Assembly (NCBI GenBank): GCA_934045075.1
Contig: OW203724.1
Coordinates: 4,551,908 to 4,615,907 of the forward strand
From: Yponomeuta sedellus
Lineage: Eukaryota > Arthropoda > Insecta > Lepidoptera > Yponomeutidae
Reading direction: 5' to 3'
DNA: 64,000 nucleotides
Within the stretch, counting starts at the first letter, position 1. The number at the start of each line of letters is the position of its first letter. Positions 40,801 through 48,729 of this stretch are shown piece after piece. The notes under the pieces are model-generated. The model saw only the letters and a list, made by a program, of their open reading frames with translations. It was not told the origin of the DNA and made no database searches. Position numbers and translations under genes: made by a program.

Positions 40801-43800
40801 AATTTAGTTTCCAAATATTTAAGTTAACTTCTAATTTAACCGAACGCACGTTCACACTCAGTCGTTATCATCCAATAGAGATCTTACTTCAGAAGTTTTC
40901 AAGACGTAAGGCCTGTGACTTGAAGTAACGTTATCAACCCTTATATGTCCCCACTGCTGGGGCACGGGTCTCTTCCTACATCGCAGGAAGGTTAGGCCAT
41001 ACTCCACCACGGGGGCCAAGTCCGGGTTGGTGGAGGATTGTAAGACAGTGGCGGGCCTTACTGTCAGAAGTTATCAAGCCTCTGACATGGCTTAGCGACT
41101 GCCATTATATGACAGCCGGCACCAACGGCTTAACGTGCCTTGCGAAGCACGGAAGCGCTCGGAAAAATGCCACTAGCGGTAGACACGGGACGCTCACCCA
41201 TTCCGTACCTTACAACGCAACTTGAAGTAACGACTGTCATGTATCGACGACAGCCGGCACCAACTGCTTAACGTGCCTTGCGAAGCACGCAATCGCTCGG
41301 AAAAATACCACTAGCGTTAGTCATAGACGGTCACCCATCCATGCACTGAACGCGCCCTATGTTGCTGAACCTTCGTGATCGTATAAGATCACTCAGGCAG
41401 CCGGGGCTACGAGTCAACTCAACTATTCTCGGCCGCCACTCTGCCACGTTTACTTACCCAACAATAGAGATGCGAGGATTGTTTTACAAGTAGCCGTAAC
41501 TTTTTCGCGCAGGAGCAAATAAAGGCAAAGCGCGCGGAGGAGGCAGCGCGCAAGGCGTGCGCGCGGCACGAGGAGCGCGCGGCGCTACTGGAGGCGCGCG
41601 TGGCGGAGCTGTCGCAGAGCGTGGGCCGCTACGACGCGCGCCGCCGCCGCGACCAGCTCGCGCTCGAGCGGCTGCACGCGCAGCTGCACGCGCCCGCCCG
41701 AGACCGCGCGCCCGCCCACACGCCCGGTTAGACATTGCGCTTCGTTTATCACCTTCGCACACCCATACGCCCGATTAGAGACGCGTCATTTCTCACCTTC
41801 GCTCGCCCACACGCGAGATCAGACACGCTTAATTTCTCACCTTCGCTCGCCCACACGCGAGGTCAGACACGCTTAATTTCTCACCTTCGCTCGCCCACAC
41901 GCGAGATCAGACACGCTTAGTTTCTCACCTTCGCTCGCCCACACGCCCGGTCAGACGCTTCGTTTGTCACCTTTGCACGCCCACGCGCCAGATCAGACAC
42001 GCTTCATTTCTCACCTTCGCTCGCCCATGTGCCCGGTCAGACTTTGCCCTTCGTTTCTCAACTTTGTACGCCCACGCGCCAGATCAGATATTGCGCTTCA
42101 GTTCTTACTTTCGCTCACCCATGCGCCCGATCAGACTCTCTTTATTTCCCACCTTCGCTCGCCCGTACGCCCGGTCAGACTTTGTGCTTCGTTTCTCAAC
42201 TTTGCACGCCCACGCGTCAGAACAGACATTGCGCTTCATTTCTTACTTTCGCCCATACGCCCGGTCAGACTTTGCGCTTCATTTATCACCTTCGCTCACT
42301 CATACACATGGATCAGACATTGCGCTTCATTTCTCACCTGCGCTCGTCCATACGCCCAGTCAGACTTAGTGCCTCCATCGTCTGCCTGCCATTTACATAA
42401 ATCTACGCATCGTAGAAGTATAATAATTATTAGTAAACATTTTTCAGAGCCTGAACCGACCCAAAAGAGCGAAACGGACAATGAGAAGCTCGCCGACAGT
42501 GAATACCTCCAAACGCTTATCGACAAAATACACATCCTCAAGAAGGAACTCCTGGTGGAGAACGAGAAACTCGGCGGGCCCATCGACGTGGCGGCCATCT
42601 TCCGGATCGACGGGTACGAGAACGTACACCTTAAGTGCCGAGAAGCCTTGGAGAACTTACAACAGGAGTTTGACGCATATAAGAAACAAGCAGAAAAGGA
42701 CAGCGATGGTGAGATGCAAAGCGAGGACGAGAAGGTGAAATTGAATTTGGAACTGAGGACGTTGCGAGAAACTATAGAAGAGTACAAAGTGGTGCTGACG
42801 GAAGAAAAACTAGAGAAGGCTGACAAAATAAAGGCGCTGGAAGATGTAAGTAGCTTTTCCTCCCTAATTGAGACTAGCGGTTAATAGGGTTGAGCTTAGT
42901 TTGGCCGATAATAGAATCGATATTTTTTTTTGTTGTTTTTACATACATACACTCACGCCTCTATTTCGGAGAGGTAGGCAGTGACCAGTGGTTGCCACAT
43001 ACCAAGATCCTGACAAACATATTTTGCTTCATCAACATTGGTCTTTTTAATCTGTGCAGCAACATTCATTTCTCGCTGCATGCCTACTGCCTTTCAGACG
43101 GTATCGTCAAATATAATCTGTCAGTACCTCCATAGTACTATGGAGGCTAGCGATCGGTAGAATGAAATAAATAAATTATTTACATACATTGCTCACACAC
43201 AATTACGCATCCGAGAATCGTTCACAGGAGACGGCGATCAGTGGCGCTGAATCTTATTTTGTTAAGTCACGCAGATCGTCTGTATGTTTTGGTCACGGTC
43301 ACCCGTTAAAGTTCGCTTCGCCGGCGCGCAGAAGCTGAAGAGCGAGCAGCAGTACCACGCGGAGACGGCGGCGGAGCTGCGCACGCGCATCGCGTGCCTG
43401 GAGAAGCAGGCGCAGACGCAGCGCGAGCGCCACGCGGCGCTGCTGGCCGACGCGGACCGGCAGCTGCGCGCGCGCCCCCCGCGCCCCCCCGCCGCGCACG
43501 ACCCGCCCGCCATCTTGCCCGTTTCGGTGAGCGCTACGTGCCAACTACCGCCACCAATAATAGTAGATTTCATTACAAGTGCGGAAAGGCTGTGATTGCA
43601 AAGAGTTCCGACAAATGTCGACCCGAGCCGAGGCGCAGCCGAACGTGAGGGTTGACAGTCCGAACAAGTTGCAATGACGGTTCCGCACGTGTACTGAACG
43701 ACTATTTCTAATACAGTTGCGAAAAAAATAAGCAATTTAATAAAGAAAAAATATTTGGAAAATGGCGCCAACCGTACAAAAATATAAGCAGAGATTTTTT

Positions 43801-46800
43801 TTCTTCACCCATTATAGTAGGCAAAGGGAACTATGCCCATACAGCCAAGTCTTCAGTAGAATTTTTTTATTGATATGAAATGAAAATGAAATTTAATGAG
43901 ATGAGATAACATGAAACCTAACTTAACTCATTCAATCAAATCATTAAATCTGATATTGAAACAAATTAGTAGCTCATAAAAACTTCTATGAATTTTTTTA
44001 GTAAAAACTTCATGGTTGGTTTTTTTTTAATAGACATTATTTTGACAGTTGGGAAAGAAAACGCACGAGTGCGGGAAAGGTAAAAAAAGCACGAGTGTGT
44101 AATAGCCCACATCCCGCACGCTATACGTCCCTGTAATACGCCACTTTTTGAGCAACTGTATTAAAAAAAATATTTCATTTTATTTATTGCATTACACAAC
44201 AGATAAGTAACATTGCATGTAATAATATCATGATGAAAGCTTATAATCTAGTTACATATCCTTTAACGTATCAAAAATCATAACTTGTATCATAATAATA
44301 ATATGTTTTTTTCAAAAAGTTAACATCAAAAATGTTAATATTTGTGATAACTATCTAGTATCAATATCCTAGGACTTTAATCGTTTTTGGCGGAAAATGA
44401 TTAGAGTCCTAGGATGTTGATCTTAGGTTCTAGACTGTAGGTTCTAAAAGTAGTTGTCACAGTGGTTAAGATTTATAATGTTAACTTTTTGAAAAAAAAA
44501 AAAAAAAAACGTGTTGCCAAACTAATTATGATTTTTATTCCATTGGTTAGCACCCTAAATCGCATTAAAAAAGGAATGAAAGACATTAGCTTACGAAGAA
44601 CACATCACTGGAAAGAAACCATTAACCTCCACAGCCTCCACCAACCCGGCCTCGGCCCCCATGGTGGAGTATGGTCTAAAGTTCCTGCGATGCAGGAAGA
44701 GACCCGTGCACCAGCGGTGGGGACATACAGGGGTTGATATCAGGAAAGGAATGACTTACCACTCATAGTTACAAGCAGGGAATTGAAAAAGAAGCCATAA
44801 TAAAGCCTAGGCTCATACTGAATGACGCTTAGTTTTAATAACAAGATATTTAAGCTTGAAATGAAAAGGTTTTAGTCAAAGTAGCGCAGAAACTGCGGCT
44901 TAATGAACGTTACTATTCAAACTAGGTGTCCATTTCAAAATCTAGATCATTTTGGAAAAAAAAAATGTCAAAAAACTCCAAACTTAGTCTTTTCAAAGTC
45001 CTTAATTAACAGAGTTTACATAATTATTATAAAACATAGAACTTATGCATTGCACTGGCTTTAATCCAGACCTCATTGTCATCTAAATAATACTTTATGT
45101 TATAGTAGCCCGTTTGGCTTTATGTACGATGTCATATGATAGAGAAACACTCCGTCTCACACCATAATTAAGATCTGCGAATCAGAATCCGGAATTAAGC
45201 TAATAATGATAATGGTGTTGTGTCGCAGGATGTGACGTCACCGCCCCATATGCTGCACTATGCGCACGAGTTGGCTCGCAAGGACCTCGACATATCGCAG
45301 TTGAGGAAGGACAAGCACATCCTTGAGGGACATTTGAGGTAACTGATACCTCGATGTGATACATTTCATATAAGTTACGATTTAAGTCGGGAATGGCATT
45401 TTCCTAGTTAACTTCGGTTATTATATATTGTAACGCTAAAATTGGTAATTTTGAGAGATAAGGCCCAATATTTTGTTTTGGGCAGCTTGCACAATTTTTA
45501 ACAGCGAAAAAAAAAGAAAAGGCCTACGAAACCGGAAGTACGAGGAAAATAAACCTTCCTATAAAAATAAACCTTGTATTCAAGAGCGAAGCGCACGTTA
45601 GAAGGTCGAGTGAAAGTTTTGTACACTTATTCCCGACAATACAAGAAATTAGTGAATTTTATCTTAAATTATTAATTTATGATTGTATGGAATCAGGCGC
45701 ATTAAAATGTGAAAATGACTTTGCTAAATTCCGCCAAAAATCCCACAAGCTCCATGCGGTTAGTTAATGCACCACTCTCCCTCCCATTTTTTCCAGCATA
45801 AGCAAGACACAAACACTCCACCACTGAAGTGTTTGTGTCGCGGAATTTAGCAAAGTAATTTTCACATTTTAATGCTAATTTATGATTTTTTTTCATATTA
45901 TAAGAAACTATTCCTTAACCTTTAAAATGCCGTATGGCAACTATTAACAATATTTAGGACCAATACCCATATAATCTCAATTCGCCCATATATTCGCAAC
46001 TATTAATGTAACTATATCTATAGTATAGCAGTGTGTAATGTGAAAATAAGTATCAATCATAGGTATTAATTTGTATCAATATGAGTTTTGAAACTGATTT
46101 AAGGCATTTTACCTAAAAAAATAGATAATTTCTGCAAAAAACAGGATAATTTTGTATCTGCAGCAATTTTATTGAAAACTGCCAGGGTTGGTCGAATCTA
46201 TAATGACATCACAGGTCAGTAAATATAGCGATCCGAGAACCCGCGAGTTGACCCGACGCTTGCTTGTGACTGACCAGTGACGTCACAAATTGTGCGACGC
46301 CATATTTCTTAAGCGTTGGGGCAGCTTATTTTAGTAATAAATTTAAATTAATTTACTCGAAAGATTTAAAAATTATTACCTTCTGACTTATCATGCACCA
46401 ATGAAAAATCTGAATTGGTTTTCAGAACCCTGTCAAATAGACTTACGGTTTGCGACACGACTTGTGAAAATACTGTTTTTGTTGCAGAGATTGCCAGCGC
46501 GACTCGACAATAGAAAAAGAGCGCTACAAGGAAGTGGTCAGGAACCTCAAAGACGAAATTGAACGGTAAATAATATTATTCCCATTAATGTTCCGTCGAG
46601 AATACCAGCGGATTAACTATACTAGCCGCGTTACCAACTGAGTCGTAGGGCCATAAACGTCAATAGGGATAGGAATGTGCAACGCGTCCAAACATATATA
46701 ACAGATTAACGAGTAGCCTTTTTAGATATTATTTATTTTTTATGTTTTTCCAGTAAAAATGAATACTATTCTTATCTCATCTTATCTCTGCTGCGAAATG

Positions 46801-48683
46801 TACCTCGTATTATAATAAACAACGATTTGCCGTGCCACAGCAGTGGGGACATACAAAGGGTTGCTATCAATATCAGGATAAGGGCTTCCTACATCGCAAT
46901 CGCAGGCATCGTTAGGCCATATTCTACCACGGGGGGCAAGTCCGGGTTGGTAGAGGATACTTCGCTTTAAAGAAACACCGAACTTTAGTCCAGTCTGGTC
47001 TCTTGATGTCCTCGGTAACTTGAGGGCCTTTTAATCCGGGGTAGTTTTAGTCCTTCGTATGCGTTATTCGATACAATTTATAAGAGATCAATATCGACGG
47101 ACAAAAAATTACCCTGGGGATAGTCTCTCGTCTGCGCAGGCCTTTAGGGGCACCGTTACAAACTGAAATAAATCTTAAATACTTCGAAGAACTAGAGACT
47201 AGCGCAAAATATACCCGGCCATGAGCGCGACACGACAACGGGCTTTCTTAAGCTTGTATTGTAGTCTCTTACTCGTAAGTATTTAAGGATTATTTTGGAT
47301 TGAAATCGTTTCGCACGTCGCCGGCCGTTATGAAGTAGATAGACCTTTATCTCGAACATATCTGCTTTTAATGACAATAACACATAGTGCCCACCGTATA
47401 TCGATATCAACCCTTGTATGTCCCCACTGCGGGGCACGGGTCTCTTCCTGTATCGCAGGAAGGTTTGGCCATACTCCACCACGGGGGCCAAGGCCGGGTT
47501 GGTGGACCACCGTATATAGTTATTATTATTTATTATAAACGGAACTATTTGAATGTTTGTTCGTACGTAAACTTTTAAAACTAAGTGTGTTTTGTAATAT
47601 TGGCCTAATGTACATATTAATATTTGACATTGTTCAGTATACCCGTTGTTATCATTTATCAGCGACATTCGTACATTTGCGTAATTGTAGTAGCAAAACC
47701 CAACGCCAGGTGAAGAAAAATATCGTGAGGGGACCCGCGACTTGGTTAGCTCCGCACGTATTGTTTTGTCTTTCCTGTGGGCTAGGCCGACTAAGCTCTC
47801 AGGATGGTACTCGTACAGTCTATTTATTCTTACTTGTCCAATTTAGTAAACAAGATTCTACCCGTAAACTGTAACTTTTTAGTCCAAAACTGCCATATTT
47901 CCATAAATGAAGTAACTTGGAACACTCTTTTAGATAACACGCTGCCAATTTTATAAACATAGTTCATGATAGTTCATGAATTTGCGAGAAAATGTCTAGT
48001 TTAGGCATATAATCTCAATTTTAAGGTTAGAATCTTGTTTACTAAATTGGACAAGTAAGAATAAATAGACTGTATAGGTGCCGGGTAAGCTTACGCCAAC
48101 CTGAAAAACAATGTCCCAAGCACAGCAGCTTCCGATTGTCCCTTGAGCTATCTAGTGTGAGTGAAGGTGCCACTGGCCGCTATAGAAATCGTCTCATAAC
48201 GTAGATGCAAAGAACCCGCGACCTATGGCTAACCCTACCAGCGCTCTCCCAACTGAGCTAATGGGCAAGTGCCGGCATCAGCGAAATTTCGAACCTCTTT
48301 ACAATATTCCCTGTATTATTTACAGAGCGCTGGTACGGTTAGCCAGAGGTGGCGGGTTCGAGTGCCGACATGGGCGAAATTTTTAGCCTCTAAATAGGTT
48401 TTTAAAAAATTGTCCTCAGCACGGGTTAGTGCAACAAAAAGAATGTAGATGCAAAGGTCAAAGTTCTTTTTACGGTTTATAAATAGAACATTTATCACTC
48501 TTGTCGCGCAGGCTGCGGCGCGGGCAGTCGCGCGAGGGCGCCAACCTGGAGTATCTCAAGAACGTGGTGATGGCGTACCTGCTGTCGGCGGACTACGAGG
48601 GGCGCCGGCACATGCTGAACGCCATCGCCGCCGTCCTGCACTTCACCAACACAGAGAAGAAACTAGTACTGGCCACCTTGTAG
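25893..48683 (+). CDS. GCC1: GCC1/GCC88, trans-Golgi golgin with C-terminal GRIP domain
   Basis: Exons: 25893-25977, 26637-26741, 32015-32118, 32225-32370, 32574-32656, 34372-34544, 41513-41726, 42448-42845, 43332-43526, 45229-45338, 46488-46565, 48512-48683. All use AG/GT sites, phases agree, and the total of 1863 nt gives 620 residues (human GCC1 775). GCC88 is a peripheral coiled-coil tether of the trans-Golgi network. Matches to the vertebrate protein: the N-terminus (VITAYKGLAKEKEALE), LATLTAEKARMEEAFQADKK at about residues 76-95, YAHELARKDLDISQLRKDKH in exon 10, and the GRIP domain (about 565-618) with SREGANLEYLKNVV. Tyr578 is the GRIP tyrosine known to contact Arl1-GTP. Most of the rest is predicted coiled coil. 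Exons 6, 7 and 9 are very GC-rich beside AT-rich introns. LINEs, SINEs and MITEs fill introns 1, 2, 5, 6, 9 and 11. Confidence 0.95.
26041..26214. mobile_element. Fold-back T1 SINE derivative with about 48-bp inverted ends
   Basis: ATGATTATATTCTTTTTGTT and GCACTAACCCGTGCTGAGGA at the left are repeated inverted at the right end (TCCTCAGCACGGGTTAGTGC, AAAAGAATATAATCAT). Between them is the tRNA-like B-box half (GGTCGCGGGTTCGAGTC) and the T1 tail. It lies in GCC1 intron 1. Confidence 0.85.
26225..26470 (+). mobile_element. T1 SINE, + strand copy in GCC1 intron 1
   Basis: Body CTAACTGCAAAGTAGGTACT and GCTGATGCTGGCACTTGC, then a tRNA-like head GCCCATAGCTCAGTTGGCAG, GCGCTGGTACGGTTAGCCAG, TCGCGGGTTCGCGTCCC and the tail TTTTTAGCCTCGTAGG. 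Confidence 0.85.
27225..27483 (+). mobile_element. tRNA-like SINE, family T2
   Basis: GTGGCGCAGCGGTTTGGCAC and GGTCTCGGGTTCGATCCCCG head, ACTAGGAAACGGAC, body TATCGTCGAGTTAGCACC, TACTTAGTATAGGGCTAACG, and an ATTTATTTATTT tail ending against the Jockey remnant. Confidence 0.88.
27784..27993. mobile_element. Small insertion in the Jockey remnant, 7-bp target duplication
   Basis: ATATACA at 27784-27790 and 27987-27993 flanks 196 bp (27791-27986) that break the Jockey frame between a LYKC and an LKPIWS-like segment. The insert contains GGGAAGAGCGGGTGATCG and GCAGATCGTATGCCTGGGG. Class unknown. Confidence 0.65.
28028..28244 (+). mobile_element. 5'-truncated retroposon in the Jockey remnant, 15-bp target duplication
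   Basis: TTCGATCTTCGATTT at 28028-28042 and 28230-28244 flanks 28043-28229. The insert ends in a TGATTGATTGA short-repeat tail, as in LINEs with microsatellite 3' ends. A Lys-rich open stretch with KKKQFF may be the last codons of its ORF. Confidence 0.8.
30230..30900. repeat. Unclassified repeat, possible LTR/leader region; relative at 49725-49945
   Basis: The minus strand of about 30720-30890 (TGGCATAA side, GTGTAGACATAAAAAGATGT, GAAAGCTCTCGATCGCAT, CGGCCTTTCTTTG) is nearly identical to 49725-49945 (+). The left part is GC-richer and includes GTGGTAATACAAAG and TTTGGTGACCAAGAAAC. The pairing could reflect an LTR with adjoining leader, but no TG...CA ends were confirmed. Confidence 0.5.
31390..31515. 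repeat. Half of a MITE related to 45685-45875
   Basis: GGTGCATTAACTAACCGCAT and GGCGGAATTTAGCATAGTAA match the inverted-repeat element at 45685-45875 with scattered differences. A (GA) microsatellite follows at 31560-31582. The rest of 30960-32014 is plain intron. Confidence 0.65.
32768..32904. mobile_element. 137-bp MITE with perfect 22-bp terminal inverted repeats
   Basis: ATAGTTATATATTAAACGGG plus TC (32768-32789) is exactly complementary to 32883-32904. The interior has CGCGATCTAATCGCGA and GGTAATTACG. A diverged end (TTATTTAACGGGTCTTAATC) lies at 33091-33110. No clear target duplication. In GCC1 intron 5. Confidence 0.88.
33156..33612. repeat. Two 5S-like SINE fragments, opposite orientation
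   Basis: 33156-33290 is a minus fragment (GGCACGGGTCTCTTCCCTG, CTCCACCACGGGGGCCAAG). 33403-33612 is a + strand body (CAGAGGCCTTATGGGCGGC, CTTCTGACAGTAAGGCCCGC, GGAGTATGGCCTAACCTTCC, CAAGGGTTGATAACG). The family carries a 5S rRNA-like head seen in full at 60472-60600. Confidence 0.8.
34847..35095 (+). mobile_element. 5S-like SINE with head
   Basis: GCCCTCGTGGCCTAGTCGAA, GTTAAGCAACAACAGCGGTC and GTGCAGGATGGGTGAACG resemble the internal promoter region of 5S rRNA (AAGCAGCG, GGGCGCGG, GATGGG.GACCG). The body AGTGGCATTCCGAGCGCTTC and GCCTTATGGGCGGCTTGATA then follows. Confidence 0.75.
35100..36098 (+). other. GCC1 intron 6, left part, no gene
   Basis: AT-rich. A fragment with GTCCCAAACTAGGATACCAC at 35210-35230 belongs to the TTTGGGACC SINE family. 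Otherwise no recognised element. Confidence 0.5.
36099..36242 (-). repeat. 5S-like SINE fragment abutting the CR1-like LINE tail
   Basis: CAACCCATTATGTCCTCACC, GGCACGGGTCTCTTCACTAA, CTCCACCACGGGGGCCAAGT and CTTCTGACAGTAAGATCAAC match the family body, cut short where the LINE 3' tail begins. Confidence 0.75.
36404..39310 (-). CDS. CR1-like LINE ORF2: endonuclease and reverse transcriptase
   Basis: 968 residues, no stops. AP-type endonuclease at the N-terminus (ILYQNVRGMRTK, AITETGLND, KQGGVLIAA, VIIGDFNLFSSNN, DRQLDLVLSG). Reverse transcriptase in the middle (SVGPDGVPPFLFKDC, HYRPVAVLCTPAKIFE, YGFRPARGTAGNLLN, YLDFKKAFDTVD, LLFADDVKLIF). C-terminal region without RNase H. Several stretches are GC-rich (Ala/Arg-rich around 37900-38000), unlike the AT-rich intron. 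Probably retrotransposition-competent or recently so. Confidence 0.92.
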   Translation of the reverse strand: MQRRELSTVNNCIDILYQNVRGMRTKTSQFLSLLESSNSEIFAITETGLNDSIQNAEIALPSHHVLRCDRADGRKQGGVLIAASPRFELRMIQMTDITFNIDNHNFELIGCSVYTKNRFLFVLCTVYIAPQTDESEYMILFEILEKMCVRYKNNIVIIGDFNLFSSNNIVCSYYEYFVAFCELVQCNEIPNCNDRQLDLVLSGRSGVTVRAADEALLPVDPYHPPLAVAVAAAAKPCAALAPVTRLPAATTLKQWNFNKANFPLLYSSLSNIDWSETYSLCDPDLVLDSFYSKINSILDVCVPLKKQLPQNHRNVYPVWYTGDIIRNIKEKYALHKLYKTSKSRSDYVAFARSRAKVKMETALAHDRYRERVQNHLASDPKAFWSYVRAKRGNLNQHRLIKNGRALSAQECADEFAQYFYSVYNSESPELNARMASAASVASSARAHIAALEPQDVQRALARLPAKRSVGPDGVPPFLFKDCRRVLEEPLLHIFNVCLAAAKFPKIWKLTRVVPVPKGRGGPEPSHYRPVAVLCTPAKIFESAVHQCLYTQVDAQLTDAQYGFRPARGTAGNLLNLMTCLLPAVDAGVQVDVAYLDFKKAFDTVDNDVLLMKLANAGCSSHTLAFFASYLKDRCQFVDCGGCHSKPYYTRSGVSQGSDLGPLQFVLMINDLPNVVLNSTCLLFADDVKLIFVIKDIADHHKMQQDIDRVVNWSQENKLYFNLAKCSIMSFSRARAPHHYPYQIDGVPLKRVAEVRDLGVCFAPDLNFKQHVTDVCKKAYRNLGFLLRQANAFTNIAALRVLFEALVRSHFEGNAAIWSPKQAKYKAMMEKIQNKFVRFLYLKMYGVYPGYPLLYPTLFVLGMVGYYQLEVRRELSLATYLLRVLRGELHNPSVLECIQLCVPDEYCTRRRRPRLLAVPRARTNLLRDAPLTRALRTLNTVADHTDLFVCTFDEFTKACLCILSTILGK
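39279..40460 (-). CDS. CR1-like LINE ORF1 with PHD-type zinc finger
   Basis: 393 residues. The N-terminal Cys/His cluster (MNCHSCVKAIRWGEVLCC, CKAPYHYACANI, SWKCQPCAAKRN) has the spacing of a PHD finger, as seen in ORF1 of several CR1-group LINEs. A coiled-coil-like segment (EELQALMTEQTEKVTKVF, LTDRVSALEAVVKQ) lies near residues 130-170. A basic tract RRRRGRRGR precedes a C-terminal RRM-like part with CDVCKSEACKVQV. It probably binds LINE RNA. The ORF2 start lies within its last codons. Confidence 0.88.
   Translation of the reverse strand: MNCHSCVKAIRWGEVLCCNTCKAPYHYACANITSAEFRENREKLKTSWKCQPCAAKRNTRVSGNDDTPVRRAPESREPLNDSILSVHELPFSTTERAGKAVDLPVTVEPDNVTIRKKTGYDNHSDIIRMIVREELQALMTEQTEKVTKVFMEVIGGLTDRVSALEAVVKQAYPIQNREIQDGPTVKHPAQKRKAKKKSFTQVTENNTNRLPTNEVGTNEVGRATSGNVLDTSEGKKTVISINDDLSQSGASLPDEAVSPPAEEREGWEEVRRRRGRRGRVPPAPTPAAPVLRGTADPAVIGFEASERMEYLHLYYLKVGTAAAQVSAYLCDVCKSEACKVQVLNSRGDYASFKLVVPSSLAHLVLSNDVWPKNACIKKWTQPFRAKTRAFNSE
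40933..41420 (-). mobile_element. 5S-like SINE copies, minus strand, two in tandem
   Basis: 40933-41220 holds the body (GGGCACGGGTCTCTTCCTAC, GTGGCGGGCCTTACTGTCAG, GACAGCCGGCACCAACGGC, AAGCACGGAAGCGCTCGG). 41235-41420 repeats GACAGCCGGCACCAACTGC onward and reaches the 5S-like head (CGGTCACCCATCCATGCACT, GTTGCTGAACCTTCG), truncated before the flank. It ends about 90 bp upstream of GCC1 exon 7. Confidence 0.75.
41727..42372 (+). repeat. Minisatellite made from the GCC1 exon 7 splice-donor region
   Basis: About 14 units of roughly 46 bp with consensus CTTCGCTCGCCCACACGCCC, GGTCAGAC, CGCTTCATTTCTCACC. The exon 7 end (GCCCGCCCACACGCCCG) followed by the donor GTTAGAC is itself the first unit. So the end of the exon and its donor have been tandemly multiplied into intron 7, and several units keep a GTCAGA donor-like word (for example near 41955, 42035, 42172 and 42265). 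Confidence 0.9.
42930..43100 (+). repeat. Lepidopteran dispersed repeat (GGTAGGCAG family); relative at 61760-61925
   Basis: ACTCACGCCTCTATTTCGGA, GAGGTAGGCAGTGACCAGTG and TTGCTTCATCAACATTGG parallel CTCACGACTGTACCCCAAAG, GAGGTAGGGAGAGG and TTCGCTTCATCAACCTTCG at 61760-61925. A 10-bp perfect hairpin, CCTCCATAGTACTATGGAGG, lies at 43127-43146. Intron 8 has nothing else recognisable. Confidence 0.6.
44306..44498. mobile_element. MITE with 21-bp terminal inverted repeats
   Basis: TTTTTTTCAAAAAGTTAACA plus T (44306-44326) is complementary to 44478-44498. Inner imperfect palindromes around CCTAGGACTTTAATC and GATTAGAGTCCTAGG follow. A related half is at about 30910-31010. Confidence 0.85.
44631..44741 (+). 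repeat. 5S-like SINE tail fragment
   Basis: CTCCACCAACCCGGCCTCGG, GTGGAGTATGGTCTAAAGTT, GCAGGAAGAGACCCGTG and TACAGGGGTTGATA match the 3' body of the family. Confidence 0.8.
44877..45063 (+). repeat. Dispersed repeat, copy 2 (first at 98-245)
   Basis: CAAAGTAGCGCAGAAACTGC, CATTTCAAAATCTAGATCAT and TAAAACATAGAACTTATGCA correspond in order to 98-245. This copy has extra sequence (CAAAAAACTCCAAACTTAG). Confidence 0.7.
45673..45887. mobile_element. Fold-back element with about 34-bp inverted arms and 12-bp target duplication
   Basis: Arms 45700-45733 and 45841-45874 (CATTAAAATGTGAAAATGAC, CTTTGCTAAATTCCG and complement) differ at about one position. TAATTTATGATT occurs at 45673-45684 and 45876-45887. 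A related half lies at 31390-31515. In GCC1 intron 10, so it may pair with the half in intron 2 in pre-mRNA. Confidence 0.8.
45888..46487 (+). other. GCC1 intron 10, right part, no recognised feature
   Basis: AT-rich with no coding capacity, repeat or palindrome that I recognise. Confidence 0.5.
46832..46955. repeat. 5S-like SINE fragments, rearranged
   Basis: GCAGTGGGGACATACAAAGGG on + is followed by a minus-strand fragment GGGGGGCAAGTCCGGGTTGG; the two tails face each other. Confidence 0.6.
47400..47508 (-). repeat. 5S-like SINE tail fragment, minus
   Basis: ATCAACCCTTGTATGTCCCC, GGCACGGGTCTCTTCCTGTA and CTCCACCACGGGGGCCAAGG match the family. A palindrome of ATATATCGGTGG type sits at each flank. 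Confidence 0.75.
47710..48105 (-). repeat. Lepidopteran dispersed repeat split by a mariner-type MITE; relative at 58740-58930
   Basis: AAAAATATCGTGAGGGGACC, TGTCTTTCCTGTGGGCTAGG and CTCTCAGGATGG left of the MITE, and TATAGGTGCCGGGTAAGC to its right, correspond in order (inverted) to 58800-58930, so one copy was interrupted. Confidence 0.7.
47816..48072. mobile_element. 257-bp MITE, 45-bp inverted repeats, TA target (Tc1/mariner type)
   Basis: CAGTCTATTTATTCTTACTT through GATTCTA (47816-47860) is exactly complementary to 48028-48072, and TA stands on both sides (47814-47815, 48073-48074). Ends starting CAGT with a TA duplication fit Tc1/mariner. In GCC1 intron 11. Confidence 0.88.
48201..48456. 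mobile_element. Fold-back T1 SINE with 12-bp target duplication, 56 bp from the last GCC1 exon
   Basis: GTAGATGCAAAG at 48201-48212 and 48445-48456 flanks 48213-48444. The left half is a minus tRNA-like head (AACCCGCGACCTATGGCTAA, CCAACTGAGCTAATGGGC). The right half is plus (GCGCTGGTACGGTTAGCCAG, GGCGGGTTCGAGTGCC, TTTTTAGCCTCTAAATAGG) and ends TCAGCACGGGTTAGTGCAAC. Confidence 0.88.
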
Positions 48684-48729
48684 GCGGAACAGTGTAGTAG
48701 CTCCTCCATTGTGATGTCAGAGTCTCCAT

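Noticed and set aside
41735..42400. Open frames rich in LTFARPHARSD-type peptides, and the possibility of a CRISPR-like array
   Set aside because: They come from the intronic minisatellite. Units are contiguous without spacers, and the genome is animal.
43284..43595. Open frame starting at 43284 as a separate gene
   Set aside because: Its part 43332-43526 is GCC1 exon 9 with good splice sites on both sides; the rest is intron.
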